This document shows positions 35,564-43,606 of a DNA stretch of 50,508 nt, piece by piece (position 1 is the first letter of the stretch; each line of letters opens with the position of its first letter). This DNA comes from CAZMGG01 sp964565715. Lineage in GTDB: Bacteria > Planctomycetota > UBA1135 > UBA2386. Made by a program: the position numbers and the translations under genes. The notes below the pieces were generated by a model that worked only from the letters and a program-made list of their open reading frames with translations, was not told where the DNA came from and did not search any database. Location: assembly GCA_964565715.1 (NCBI GenBank), contig CAZMGG010000027.1:1-50508 (forward strand), in the 5' to 3' direction.

Positions 35564-36385
35564 TCACGCAGGTTGTTCACGGGCCCGCTGACGACCCGGC
35601 GCGTCGATCGCGACCACCCGCAGTGCCCGGGCGCTCCGTGAGAGCACGCTGGCCTCGAGGTCCGCGGCGACCAGATCGCGGTAGCAGGCGCCGACCACCG
35701 CCGAGCCGAAGGCGAGGGCGCGGGCCAAGGCCTCCCGGTGGCGCGGCAGGCAGTCGCCCAGGACGCCCAGCAGCGTGGGCAGCGTGCCCGCCAGGATGTC
35801 GTGATGCCACAGGCAGCCTCCCTGCCGCAACCCGCCGGAGATCGCCTCGGGCGCGCTGGCGCCGACGAAGGCCCGGACCGCGCCACCGGTCCTGCCGGAT
35901 TCGGGCACGATGCAGGCACGGGGGCGCCCTTGTGGGCCCGGTACCGAACCGACCAGCACGATGCTGCCGGAGTGGCGTTCCACCTCCTGCAGCGCAGTCC
36001 GCATGGCCTGTCCCAGGTGCGGCTGCTCGTCCACCCGCAGGCTTGGCGGATGGATCAGCACCCGGGCTGCCGGATCCCGCCGCGCCAGGGTCAGCAGCGC
36101 CAGCAGCAGGGAGGAAGCGGAGCCGCGGTCGGCGGGTTCCAGCACCAGGTTCTCACGTGGCCACAGGCCCAGTGCCCGGACCCGTCGTTCCTGCTGCGGC
36201 CGCACCACCAGCAGCACGCGGTCGAGCGGCACCAGGGTACTGACATCGCCCAGCGAGCCGGGTTCACGGTCTTCGGGGGCGGGCATCAGCACGGCATGGG
36301 TCGATCGGCGCGACGGCCGGCTCACCAGTCGGCCGAGTGGCTGCAGCCGCGGGTTGGCTGCGGGAGGGGGTGCCAGCGTCGTCAT
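35564..36385 (-). CDS. degenerate mannose-1-phosphate guanylyltransferase-like protein
   Basis: The product is 273 residues. Its middle resembles sugar-nucleotide transferases of the mannose-1-phosphate guanylyltransferase type: ENLVLEPADRGSA, ARVLIHPPSLRVD (where active enzymes have FPSDH), IVLVGSVP, and GGCLWHHDILAG in place of GCLWNS. The N-terminal GGxGTRLxPLT nucleotide-binding signature is missing. The protein therefore probably binds no nucleotide in the usual way and may be regulatory or decaying. ATG 36385 is chosen as the first Met of the conserved part. It is divergent from the BON gene at 36687. Confidence 0.6.
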   Translation of the reverse strand: MTTLAPPPAANPRLQPLGRLVSRPSRRSTHAVLMPAPEDREPGSLGDVSTLVPLDRVLLVVRPQQERRVRALGLWPRENLVLEPADRGSASSLLLALLTLARRDPAARVLIHPPSLRVDEQPHLGQAMRTALQEVERHSGSIVLVGSVPGPQGRPRACIVPESGRTGGAVRAFVGASAPEAISGGLRQGGCLWHHDILAGTLPTLLGVLGDCLPRHREALARALAFGSAVVGACYRDLVAADLEASVLSRSARALRVVAIDAPGRQRAREQPA

Positions 36386-36686
36386 GGGGGGCCTGAGAAT
36401 ATCGGAGTCGCCACTGCTGGAAGCCGCTCCCGGTCCGGGAGGGGCGATGCATGCAATCAAAGTTCGTGCCGGCCATGCCTCGCCGCCTTGGGCGCCGTCG
36501 GCAGTCGCATCGCGTCCGAATGGGAGGATCTGCTGCCGACGTCTCGATGAGTCTCCGGTGCGTGCCGAGGCGCATGCCCCCCGGCATGTCGATTGCTCCG
36601 CCAGGGCGGTTGCGTCGGCACCGTGCCGGCGCACTTCAACATCCCGTATCGACAGTCGACATCCCGGTCGACTCATTGGAGGAATC
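36386..36686. other. 301-base divergent intergenic region
   Basis: This region between divergent starts at 36385 (minus) and 36687 (plus) has no convincing gene. It holds a perfect inverted repeat CTCCCGG-T-CCGGGAG (36427-36441), sigma-54-type site F (36582-36597), two copies of ACATCCCG about 20 bases apart just upstream of 36687, and a strong GGAGG ribosome binding site at 36678-36682. Any upstream activator site has not been identified. Confidence 0.6.
36582..36597 (+). promoter_or_regulatory. sigma-54-type promoter (site F) before the BON-domain gene
   Basis: CGGCATG-TCGA-TTGCT has -24 GG and -12 GC at exact spacing. Predicted start is near 36608, giving a leader of about 79 bases that ends in a strong ribosome binding site. 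Confidence 0.6.
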
Positions 36687-37493
36687 ATGAGGAATCGTAG
36701 TGATCACGAACGCTGGCGGTCTTCTCCCGACGACGGCTTCGCCGGCGGCCACGGCCGCGGCTTCCGCGAGGACGACTTCGACCGCTTCGAGCGGCAGCGC
36801 TGGGAGGACCAGGACGGTCGCCGCAGCGGTGGCGAGTGGGCCGGCCGGGACTCTTCGTGGAGCGGCGGTCCTGATCCTTATCGCTCCCAGTATCCCAACG
36901 AGCCTTCGAGGTACTCCAGCGAGTTCTCGGGCCGGCGGCCCTACTCTCGCAACAACCAGGGCGGTGGCTTCCGCGAGCAGTCGTCCTGGTCTGGCGGCGG
37001 CGCTGCTCGTCCCTCCCAGCAGGAATGGGATGCAGGCCCGGGCGGCTGGAATCAGGGGCCGGGAATGGACTGGGGCCGTGGCACCCGTGGCATGGACCAG
37101 GGCTGGGATCGCAGTCGCGATCGCGAGGACGAAGGCCACCGCGGCAAGGGTCCCAAGGGCTATCGTCGGAGCGACGAGCGCATCCGCGAGGACGCCAACG
37201 ACGCGCTCACCGACGACGCCATGATCGATGCCAGCAGCATCGAGATCGAGGTCAAGAACGGCGAGGTGACCCTGTCGGGCACCGTCGGTGACCGCCGGAT
37301 GCGGCGCCGGGCCGAGGACGTCATCGAGGGGCTGTCGGGCGTGCGCCACGTGCAGAACAACCTCCGTGTCCAGTCCGGCCAGGAGAGCGGCGAGGGCAAG
37401 AGCGGGCAGGCATCGTCGGCGACCGGCAATGCCGCCAGCGGTTCCGCGGGGCAGTCTTCGGCCTCGCGCCAGCCTGCCACCCAGCGCAACTGA
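36687..37493 (+). CDS. BON-domain protein with long Arg/Gly/Ser-rich N-terminus
   Basis: The product is 268 residues. The first ~155 are low-complexity and disordered (Arg, Gly, Ser, Asp, Trp; repeats such as SSWSGG). A BON domain follows at about 160-230, preceded by GPKGYRRSDERIRED, a joint familiar from BON stress proteins; its core is EIEVKNGEVTLSGTV. The tail is Ser/Gly/Gln-rich. No signal peptide is seen, so it may be cytoplasmic. It is under sigma-54-type site F with a strong GGAGG before the ATG. A stress role is inferred from the neighbours. Confidence 0.75.
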   Translation: MRNRSDHERWRSSPDDGFAGGHGRGFREDDFDRFERQRWEDQDGRRSGGEWAGRDSSWSGGPDPYRSQYPNEPSRYSSEFSGRRPYSRNNQGGGFREQSSWSGGGAARPSQQEWDAGPGGWNQGPGMDWGRGTRGMDQGWDRSRDREDEGHRGKGPKGYRRSDERIREDANDALTDDAMIDASSIEIEVKNGEVTLSGTVGDRRMRRRAEDVIEGLSGVRHVQNNLRVQSGQESGEGKSGQASSATGNAASGSAGQSSASRQPATQRN

Positions 37494-37497
37494 GGCC

Positions 37498-37513
37498 CGG
37501 CACAGCGATTGCG
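37498..37513 (+). promoter_or_regulatory. sigma-54-type promoter (site G)
   Basis: CGGCACA-GCGA-TTGCG matches the -24/-12 form at GG, CAC and GC with exact spacing. Predicted start is near 37524, about 110 bases before ATG 37636. The leader keeps an open frame in phase with that gene. Confidence 0.55.
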
Positions 37514-37635
37514 AAACACGACGAAGCCCGTGCATTGAGCGCGGGACCGTGAAGCCCGGCCGCCGTCAGCCTGTGATTGAGGCGCGGCGGCGGCTGGTCG
37601 AACTGGAGGCCGATCGAATCGAGGAACCACGACGT

Positions 37636-37932
37636 ATGAAGAATCCCATCCGCGCCTGCCGCCTTGTGCTGCTGTGCTGCCTGCTGACCATCCTTGCCCC
37701 GGCGGTGCTGACCGCGCAGCAAGTGTCTGCTGCTCCCGAGGCGGCACAGCCGCCGGCGTCCCCCCTTCCCGCGACCGTGATCGATGCCGAACGGACGGAC
37801 GCCATGGCGGAGTACGCGGCACGCGAGGCGGCGGCGCCCGAACTGGCCGCGTTCACGGGCGGCGATGGCGGCGTGGTGGGCGGCGTCCTGCTGGGCGTGC
37901 TGATCGTCATCCTGGTCGTGATCCTCGTGTGA
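37636..37932 (+). CDS. small exported membrane protein of unknown function
   Basis: The product is 98 residues with a signal peptide (about 1-28), a variable Ala/Pro-rich middle, and a C-terminal glycine-hydrophobic membrane helix (GGVLLGVLIVILVVILV). Proteins of this plan occur as small envelope stress proteins, but the family is not recognised. GAGGA lies about ten bases before the ATG. It is followed 13 bases later by the DUF3309 gene, so the two and the PP2C phosphatase probably form one operon under site G. Confidence 0.65.
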   Translation: MKNPIRACRLVLLCCLLTILAPAVLTAQQVSAAPEAAQPPASPLPATVIDAERTDAMAEYAAREAAAPELAAFTGGDGGVVGGVLLGVLIVILVVILV

Positions 37933-37945
37933 ACAAGGTGCAGTC

Positions 37946-38101
37946 ATGCTCGGAACCATCCTGCTGCTCGTGTTGATCCTCCTTCTGTTCGGTGCGGCGC
38001 CGCGGTGGCCGTACAGCCGCGACTGGGGCTACGGGCCCTCTGGCGTGCTCGGGATCCTGCTCGTGGTGGTGGTCATCCTGATGCTGATGGGCCGGATCTG
38101 A
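37946..38101 (+). CDS. DUF3309 family small membrane protein
   Basis: The product is 51 residues with two membrane helices (MLGTILLLVLILLLFGA and VLGILLVVVVILMLMG) joined by a PRWPYSRDWGYGPSG loop. This is the full-length pattern of the DUF3309 family, found in stress-linked gene sets of many bacteria. The function is unknown. AAGGTG precedes the ATG as a ribosome binding site. The TGA overlaps the ATG of the phosphatase gene by one base (TGATG). Confidence 0.85.
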   Translation: MLGTILLLVLILLLFGAAPRWPYSRDWGYGPSGVLGILLVVVVILMLMGRI

Positions 38102-38982
38102 TGCCGGCCTCCGGCCTCGGCGTGATCGATGCCGCGGGGCTCACCGACCGCGGCGCAGTCCGTCCCGACAACGAAGATCACTTCCTGATCGGCGAGTTGG
38201 ACAAGACCCTGCAGGTGTCGGCGAGCAGCCTGCCGATCGGCAACGGCCGGCAGGTGGGCGTCGCCGAGGGGCAGGTCTTCTGCGTCGCCGATGGGCTGGG
38301 TGGTCATCGGGCCGGGGAGCGGGCCAGCGCCACCGCCGTGGACGCCACCATGGATTACCTGCTCCACACGATGCCCTGCTTCTACCGGTCCCGGGGCCAG
38401 GCAGAAGCGGGTGTACGCGAGGAACTGGCGGCGGCCGTGCGCCGGGCGCAGGAGGCAGTGGAGGCTCGGGCCCAGACGGATGAGTCCCTCCGGGGCATGG
38501 GGACCACGCTCACCCTTGCCTACCTGCAGTGGCCTCGTCTCTACCTCGTTCACGTCGGCGACAGCCGGTGCTATCTGCTGCGTGGGCGCCTGCGTCAGTT
38601 GACGCGCGATCACACGATCCGGCAGAAGCTGATCGAGGAGGGGCGGCTGCGACCAGACGAAGCCGGTGACTCGATGCTCGCCCATTCCCTCTGGAACGCG
38701 ATCGGCGACGAAGTGCAGGAACTGGTCACCGACCTCGGGACCGTGGACCTGGAGGCGGGGGACACGTTGCTGCTGTGCACCGATGGCCTCAACACCCATG
38801 TTCCCGACGACGCGATCGAGGGGATCCTCCTGCGATGGACCAGCGCCGCTGAGGCCGCCCGGGCGTTGGTCGATGCCGCCATCGAGGCTGGCGGCACCGA
38901 CAACGTCACGGTGATCGCGGTGCGGATTCCGGAGGACGCACCGGCGCAGCTGCGTCTGGCAGCGGACCCCACCACGGCGTGA
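38101..38982 (+). CDS. PP2C-family Ser/Thr protein phosphatase
   Basis: The product is 293 residues. All metal-binding motifs of PP2C/Stp-type phosphatases are present: RPDNEDHF near residue 20, VADGLGGH near 62, MGTTLTL, VHVGDSRCY, LLCTDGLNTHV and GGTDNVTVI. It should remove phosphate from Ser/Thr in cytoplasmic proteins, using manganese or magnesium, and could counter kinases such as that at 5962-8862. No membrane segment is seen. Its 3' end overlaps the convergent AI-2E permease gene by 77 bases. Confidence 0.9.
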   Translation: MPASGLGVIDAAGLTDRGAVRPDNEDHFLIGELDKTLQVSASSLPIGNGRQVGVAEGQVFCVADGLGGHRAGERASATAVDATMDYLLHTMPCFYRSRGQAEAGVREELAAAVRRAQEAVEARAQTDESLRGMGTTLTLAYLQWPRLYLVHVGDSRCYLLRGRLRQLTRDHTIRQKLIEEGRLRPDEAGDSMLAHSLWNAIGDEVQELVTDLGTVDLEAGDTLLLCTDGLNTHVPDDAIEGILLRWTSAAEAARALVDAAIEAGGTDNVTVIAVRIPEDAPAQLRLAADPTTA

Positions 38983-40021
38983 TCGGCGTGCCGTTGCGTC
39001 GGCCGAGCAATCGGCGGAGCGGGGCGAGTGCGGGGAGGTGATCGCTGGCGATCTTGGCGGTGGCCAGCAGCGGCACCGCCAGCAGGGCGCCCGGGATGTC
39101 CCACAGCCAGCCGAGCAGCAGCAGCCAGACGAACACGACGACCGGACTGAGGTCGAGCTGGCGGCCCAGGATGGTGGGCGTGATCAGCATGCCTTCCAGC
39201 GTGTTCACCGCGGCGTACGCCACGGCCGGGGCGAGGCCGGCGGCCAGTTCGGTGTGGGTGGCCACGCCCACCAGCGCGACGATGCCGACGCCCACCACCG
39301 CGCCCAGGTAGGGCACGAAGTTGACCAGGGCCGCCATGGCACCCCACAGCGCAGGGTTCGGCAGTCCACCGAGCCAGGTGATCAGCCCCACGGTGACGCC
39401 CAGGAGCAGATTGGTCACCGTGATGGTGGCGAGGTAGCGAGCGACATGGCCTTCGATGGACTGCACGAGTGCGCGGTTGGCGGCTGGGTCCTCCCGGCCA
39501 CCAGGGCCCAGGCTCAGGATCCGCGGCAGCACCGGGTCGTCGATGGCCAGGAGCAGGAAGATCAGGACGAGGGTGATGCTGAGGCTGACGCCAAAGTCCT
39601 GCAGCCAGGTGAGAACGGCCGTGGATGGCTGCACCGCCACCACCGAGACCTCGATGGGCTTGTCGCTGTCGGTGGCGGTGTCGGCGAGTTCGGCGACGGC
39701 CTTGGTGGCCTTGTCGACGTTGGCCAGCGGCGAGGAACGGATGCCGCGCTGGATCTTGTCGCGCAGCTCCGCCAGGTCCTCGGGGAGCCGCTGCGCCCAT
39801 TGATTGGCCGGTCCGCTCAACTGGTAGACCGCCCAACCGGCTGCCCCGACCGGCAGCGCCAGCACCAGGGCGGCGCCCACCGCTCGCGGCAGGCCGATCC
39901 GACGCAGCCGGCGGACCACCGGGGCCAGCAGGGTGGTGCCCAGCCAGGCGAAGGTGATCGGCAGGAGGAACGAGCGGGCCAGGGCGACCGTGAATCCGAC
40001 GGCCAGGATCGCCAGGACCAT
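38906..40021 (-). CDS. AI-2E family (PerM-like) membrane transporter
   Basis: The product is 371 residues with seven or eight membrane helices in the family layout: two N-terminal pairs, a soluble loop (about 80-130), and a C-terminal half with NFVPYLGAVVG and ILGRQLDLSPVVVFVWLLLLGWLWDIPG-type segments. The family includes TqsA (AI-2 export) and sodium/proton antiporters; the substrate cannot be told. The start at ATG 40021 gives a short N-terminus. The tail overlaps the phosphatase gene. It lies 37 bases after the small lipoprotein gene on the same strand. Confidence 0.85.
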   Translation of the reverse strand: MVLAILAVGFTVALARSFLLPITFAWLGTTLLAPVVRRLRRIGLPRAVGAALVLALPVGAAGWAVYQLSGPANQWAQRLPEDLAELRDKIQRGIRSSPLANVDKATKAVAELADTATDSDKPIEVSVVAVQPSTAVLTWLQDFGVSLSITLVLIFLLLAIDDPVLPRILSLGPGGREDPAANRALVQSIEGHVARYLATITVTNLLLGVTVGLITWLGGLPNPALWGAMAALVNFVPYLGAVVGVGIVALVGVATHTELAAGLAPAVAYAAVNTLEGMLITPTILGRQLDLSPVVVFVWLLLLGWLWDIPGALLAVPLLATAKIASDHLPALAPLRRLLGRRNGTPITPWWGPLPDAAAPVRPPESAPRSP

Positions 40022-40058
40022 CAGGGCCGCGGCCCCGCGTCGGGCCGGTGCGCCCGTG

Positions 40059-40490
40059 TCAGCTGGTGCGCGAACGGGACACCGCCCCTTGCAGGTTGGC
40101 GCCGAGGCCGCGGAACTGGTCCATCAGCGAAGCCCGATCGGTCTGCGCCGCGGCCTCGATGCGGGAGGTGTCGAAGCCGGCGATGGCCATCAGCGCCTGC
40201 TTGAGGCCGGTCAGGTCGGTGCCGGCAGCGGCCTCGGCCGAGAGGCCTTCCAGCGTGTCATGCAGCGCCTCGGCGCGGTTCTGGAAGGCGCCGATGGAAT
40301 CCACGACCGTGGCCGGGATCTCCCCGGGGAAGGTCGTGCGCCAGGTCGTGATCTCGGTGGCCAGTTCGCCAGCGCGGGCAACGGTGCCCCGCAGGAGCTG
40401 ACGCTCCTCGTCCACCGACGTGCAGGCGCTGCCGATCAGCAGCAGGAGCGGCAGGGAGGCGATGACAGTGTTCTTCATGATGTTCTTCAT
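40059..40490 (-). CDS. small lipoprotein, helical
   Basis: The product is 143 residues. A signal peptide ends in a lipobox-like GSAC (about 20-23), followed by a helical domain with a GEIPATVVDSIGAFQNRAE segment. It has no known family. ATG 40490 is chosen over ATG 40478. Sigma-54-type site H lies about 50 bases upstream on the same strand, and the permease gene follows, so a two-gene operon is likely. Confidence 0.65.
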   Translation of the reverse strand: MKNIMKNTVIASLPLLLLIGSACTSVDEERQLLRGTVARAGELATEITTWRTTFPGEIPATVVDSIGAFQNRAEALHDTLEGLSAEAAAGTDLTGLKQALMAIAGFDTSRIEAAAQTDRASLMDQFRGLGANLQGAVSRSRTS

Positions 40491-40539
40491 GGTGGGGATG
40501 GCTCCGTTCAGGTCCGGTTCATGGGTTGGCCTGGCGTGA

Positions 40540-40555
40540 CGCAAGAACGGTGCCG
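40540..40555 (-). promoter_or_regulatory. sigma-54-type promoter (site H), minus strand
   Basis: On the minus strand CGGCACC-GTTC-TTGCG has -24 GG, CAC and -12 GC at exact spacing. Predicted start is near 40529, a leader of about 39 bases before ATG 40490. Confidence 0.55.
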
Positions 40556-40650
40556 CCGCCGGCGCGCGTGCCAGCCCTGGGCGAAAGTTGCCCTTTGGAC
40601 TTCCGCTGGTCTGGCTGATGATGGCGTCCGTCGTCACGGTCGAGGAGTAC

Positions 40651-41079
40651 ATGCCGGAACCAGATCTGCCAATCAGCGACGCCATGCCGGGCCCGGTGGG
40701 CGCCTTGAGCATGCGGGTTCTCGTGGTCGACGACAGTGCCGATGCGGCCCTGAGCATGGCCATGTTGCTGCAGGTCCTGGGCTACGAGACCGCCACGGCC
40801 GGGGACGGCGGTGAAGCGCTTCGGGTGGCGGAGAGCTTCCGACCCGACGTGGTCCTGCTGGACATCGGCCTTCCGGACATCAGCGGCCTCGAGGTGGCGC
40901 AACGCATCGCCGCTGCACCCTGGGGCGCCGGCATGACGCTGATCGCGCTCACGGGCTGGAGCAAGTCGGCCGACAAGGACCGCTCGCGGGGTGCGGGATG
41001 CAAGCACCACCTGGTCAAGCCGGTCGATCCCGACGAGCTGACGCGCCTGCTGCAGCGGATCCAGGCCGACCGGGGCTGA
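40651..41079 (+). CDS. single-domain response regulator
   Basis: The product is 142 residues from ATG 40651. One receiver domain starts at MRVLVVDDSADAA, with the phospho-accepting Asp in VVLLDIGLPD, Thr in IALTGW and Lys in HHLVKPVD. There is no output domain, as in CheY-like or phosphorelay regulators, so a hybrid kinase could be its partner. ATG 40651 has GAGGAG just before it; ATG 40618/40621 and ATG 40711 (start of the receiver) are alternatives. Confidence 0.82.
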   Translation: MPEPDLPISDAMPGPVGALSMRVLVVDDSADAALSMAMLLQVLGYETATAGDGGEALRVAESFRPDVVLLDIGLPDISGLEVAQRIAAAPWGAGMTLIALTGWSKSADKDRSRGAGCKHHLVKPVDPDELTRLLQRIQADRG

Positions 41080-41179
41080 CGGCGGGATCGGTGCCCGAAC
41101 TGCCGGGCAGCGGGCTGCCGCACTGCCGGTGCAGCCGCGCAAGTGGCGCGCGGAGATGGGGTTGGCGCAATCACCCGGA

Positions 41180-41195
41180 TGGCATGCAGGTTGCT
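41180..41195 (+). promoter_or_regulatory. sigma-54-type promoter (site I)
   Basis: TGGCATG-CAGG-TTGCT matches TGGCACG-N4-TTGCW at all but one base. Predicted start is near 41206, about 17 bases before ATG 41223. It is among the best matches in the window. Confidence 0.65.
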
Positions 41196-41222
41196 CGTGC
41201 TTGCCCCACACAGGTGCAAACC

Positions 41223-41498
41223 ATGAAGAAGAACCAGAACGGCAACCATTCCACCGACACCATGATCGACGACGCCGCGGGCGACCTGCGGTCCCAGATC
41301 GGCGTGATCGGCGACGACATCCGGACCCTTGGCCGGCAGGTGAAGCAGATCACCTCGCGCCAGCTGCACGCGGTGGGGGATCGGGCCACCGCCATGGCGG
41401 ATGCGGTGGGCGATCGGGTACGTGACCAGCCGATGCGGGCGGTCCTCATCGCCGCCGGGGTCGGCGCCGTCCTTGGCCTGCTGCTGCGCAGGCGCTGA
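41223..41498 (+). CDS. YqjD/ElaB-like (DUF883) membrane-anchored protein
   Basis: The product is 91 residues: an amphipathic helical region (DLRSQIGVIGDDIRTLGRQV) followed by RVRDQPMRAVLIAAGVG, a C-terminal membrane helix and the basic tail LLLRRR. This is the plan of DUF883/YqjD/ElaB proteins, which sit in the inner membrane, bind ribosomes in E. coli, and rise in stationary phase or stress. It lies under sigma-54-type site I and just ahead of the ferritin-like gene. Confidence 0.82.
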   Translation: MKKNQNGNHSTDTMIDDAAGDLRSQIGVIGDDIRTLGRQVKQITSRQLHAVGDRATAMADAVGDRVRDQPMRAVLIAAGVGAVLGLLLRRR

Positions 41499-41525
41499 GT
41501 CCAACGACGAGCTGCGGAGCCGCCC

Positions 41526-42116
41526 ATGTCACCCCCCGTGACCCATCCGTCCGTTCCCGGCCCGATCGATCTGGCCGAGATCCGACGCCAGGCCCGCGCC
41601 GATGTCGGCAGCGGCGCGCTGACGCAGGACTATGCGGCTGACCCGCAGGCCGTCATCCGGGTGCTCAATCTGGCGCTCGCCGGGGAACTGATGGCGACGT
41701 TGCGCTATCGGCGTGATGCCATCGTCGCCTCGGGAATCCTGTCCCGCGCCGTGGCCGCGGAGTTCCGCGCCCACGCCGAGCAGGAGATGGGGCACGCCGA
41801 GCGCATTGCCCAACGGATCGTCGAACTGGGCGGTATGCCCGATTTCACCCCGGACACGCTGCGCGAGCGCAGCTACTCCGAGCATCGCCCGGCTCATTCA
41901 CTGGCCGAGATGATCGAGGAGAGCCTGGTCGCCGAACGCGCGGCGGTCAGCTTCTACCGGCAGGCCGTGCAATGGCTCGGCGATCGCGACCCCAGCACCC
42001 GCAACATGCTGGAGGAGATCCTGCTGGTCGAGGAGCGGCATGCCCACGACATGAGCGAACTGCTGCCGGGGAGCGCCAGCGGTGCCGGCGATTCCGCCGC
42101 CGAGCGTCGCCGATAG
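41526..42116 (+). CDS. ferritin-like / bacterioferritin-type protein
   Basis: The product is 196 residues, a four-helix bundle with the diiron ligands of ferritin-like proteins: Glu54 in LAGELMATLRY, Glu87-x-x-His90 in EQEMGHAE, Glu137 in VAERAAV, and Glu169-x-x-His172 in LVEERHAHD. It may store iron or detoxify peroxide in the cytoplasm. It has a short disordered N-terminus and a polar tail. It lies 27 bases after the YqjD-like gene, probably in one operon under site I, and ends two bases before the convergent NtrC-type gene. Confidence 0.85.
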   Translation: MSPPVTHPSVPGPIDLAEIRRQARADVGSGALTQDYAADPQAVIRVLNLALAGELMATLRYRRDAIVASGILSRAVAAEFRAHAEQEMGHAERIAQRIVELGGMPDFTPDTLRERSYSEHRPAHSLAEMIEESLVAERAAVSFYRQAVQWLGDRDPSTRNMLEEILLVEERHAHDMSELLPGSASGAGDSAAERRR

Positions 42117-42118
42117 GG

Positions 42119-43606
42119 CTAGGCCTCGGCGCCGCCGGTCACCGCGACATCGGACTCCGCAGCGGGCTCGTCGGCACCCTCGCCCTCGTCGGCGGGCGAC
42201 TCCTCCCGGCCGCGCCCCTTGAAGTCCTCCTTGCGCAGCCCGTAGCGCTGCATGGCGTCGTAGAGGGCGCGGGTGCCGATGCCGGCCGCCGATGCCGTCC
42301 GGTCGATGCGGCCGCCGAAGGTCGCGAGCAGGGCGCGGAGGTAGCGTTCCTCGGTGCGGGCGATGAGGGCGTCGCGAACCTGTTTGATGGTCAGCTGTCG
42401 CCAGTTGCCCGGCAGCGTGATCGTGTCGCTGGCGGTGGGCAGATGCGCCGGCAGGGCGTCTGCCGAACCATCGGCGAGGCAGGTCTCGGACATCTGCGGC
42501 ACGGCCAGGATGCGGTCGTCCAGGATGAATGCGCGCTGCACGACGTTCTTGAGCTCGCGGACGTTGCCCGTCCAGCGCATCAGGGCGAGCTGATCGAGGA
42601 CGCCGTCGCCCCAGACCTTCTCCGTGCCGTGCTCGCGGTTGAGGTCGTCGAGGAAGTGCTGGGCCAGCAGGTGGACGTCACCCTCGCGGTTGCGCAGGGG
42701 CGGCACCTCGATGGGGAACACCGCCAGGCGGTAGTAGAGGTCCTCGCGGAGCTTGCCGTCCTTGATGGCCTGGAAGGGATCGCGGTTGGTGGCGGCCAGC
42801 ACACGCACGTCGACCTCGATCGCGCGCGCGCCGCCGACCGGGATCACCTTGCGGGTCTCGAGGGCCCGCAGCAGCTTGACCTGCAGCGCGACCGGCATCT
42901 CGGTGATCTCGTCGTGGAACAGCGTGCCGCCGGCGGCGCGCGCGAACNNNNNNNNNNCCTTCTCGTGACCGAACAGCTCGCTCTCGATAAGCGTCTCCGG
43001 GATGGCGCCGCAGTTGACCGGGATCAGGGCGTTGCCACGCCGCGCGCTCAGCTCGTGGATGGTCTCGGCCACCACCTCCTTGCCGGTGCCGCTCTCGCCG
43101 ATGATGAGCACGCTGGCACTGGTGGGCGCGACGCGGCTGATCTGGTCGTACACCGACTGCATGGTCGTCGAGCGACCGACCATGCGTCCGAAGCGGCCGC
43201 GCCGGCGGAGTTCGCCGCGCGCCTCGGCGAGGTCGCGCTTGAGCGTGCGGGTCTTGCCGATGGTGGCCAGCGCCGCGCGCAGGCGGTCGAAGTCGAGCGG
43301 CTTGGTCAGGTAGTCGGCGACACCCTGGCGCAGCGCGCCGATCGCCGAGTCGACGGTGGCCTGGCCGGTGATCACGACCACCTCGGTGATGTTGCACCAC
43401 TCGTTCTCGACGGCCCATTCGATGCCGTCGCCGTCGGGCATGTGGCGGTCCAGCAGGATGCAGTCGAATGCATCGTGCGCGATGCGATCGGCGGCCTCGG
43501 CGAGAGTGGCGCAGGATTCCACCTCGTGGCCTTCCTGCTCCAACAGCTTCTCGAGAGCGGCACGGGAACTGGCGTCGTCTTCGACGATGAGGAGGTTGAG
43601 GGTCAT
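42119..43606 (-). CDS. NtrC-family sigma-54-dependent response regulator (contains an assembly gap)
   Basis: The product is about 495 residues as written. The receiver domain (1-115) has Asp53 in LLDRHMPDGDG. The AAA+ domain has Walker A GESGTGKE (170-177), ELFGHEK, Walker B GGTLFHDEI and the arginine-finger region, and a Fis-type HTH lies near the C-terminus (GGRIDRTASAAGIGTRALYDAM). Ten N at 42948-42957 fall between GHEK and FARAAGG, where the GAFTGA loop that touches sigma-54 should be. Compared with the family, about nine more residues are missing than the N-run allows, so the true protein is longer. ATG 43606 starts the receiver. It is the obvious candidate activator for the sigma-54-type sites in this island. 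Confidence 0.9.
   Translation of the reverse strand: MTLNLLIVEDDASSRAALEKLLEQEGHEVESCATLAEAADRIAHDAFDCILLDRHMPDGDGIEWAVENEWCNITEVVVITGQATVDSAIGALRQGVADYLTKPLDFDRLRAALATIGKTRTLKRDLAEARGELRRRGRFGRMVGRSTTMQSVYDQISRVAPTSASVLIIGESGTGKEVVAETIHELSARRGNALIPVNCGAIPETLIESELFGHEKXXXXFARAAGGTLFHDEITEMPVALQVKLLRALETRKVIPVGGARAIEVDVRVLAATNRDPFQAIKDGKLREDLYYRLAVFPIEVPPLRNREGDVHLLAQHFLDDLNREHGTEKVWGDGVLDQLALMRWTGNVRELKNVVQRAFILDDRILAVPQMSETCLADGSADALPAHLPTASDTITLPGNWRQLTIKQVRDALIARTEERYLRALLATFGGRIDRTASAAGIGTRALYDAMQRYGLRKEDFKGRGREESPADEGEGADEPAAESDVAVTGGAEA
42948..42957. other. assembly gap (ten N)
   Basis: The run of N lies inside the AAA+ domain of the NtrC-type gene. Its length appears to be a placeholder: family proteins have about 13 residues between GHEK and the FARAAGG equivalent, but only four codons fit here. 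The missing DNA is probably about 37 bases. Confidence 0.9.

Noticed and set aside
36427..36441. Perfect inverted repeat CTCCCGG-T-CCGGGAG in the divergent region
   Set aside because: It could be an operator, but one GC-rich palindrome in such DNA is not enough to call a binding site; it is only noted in the intergenic entry.
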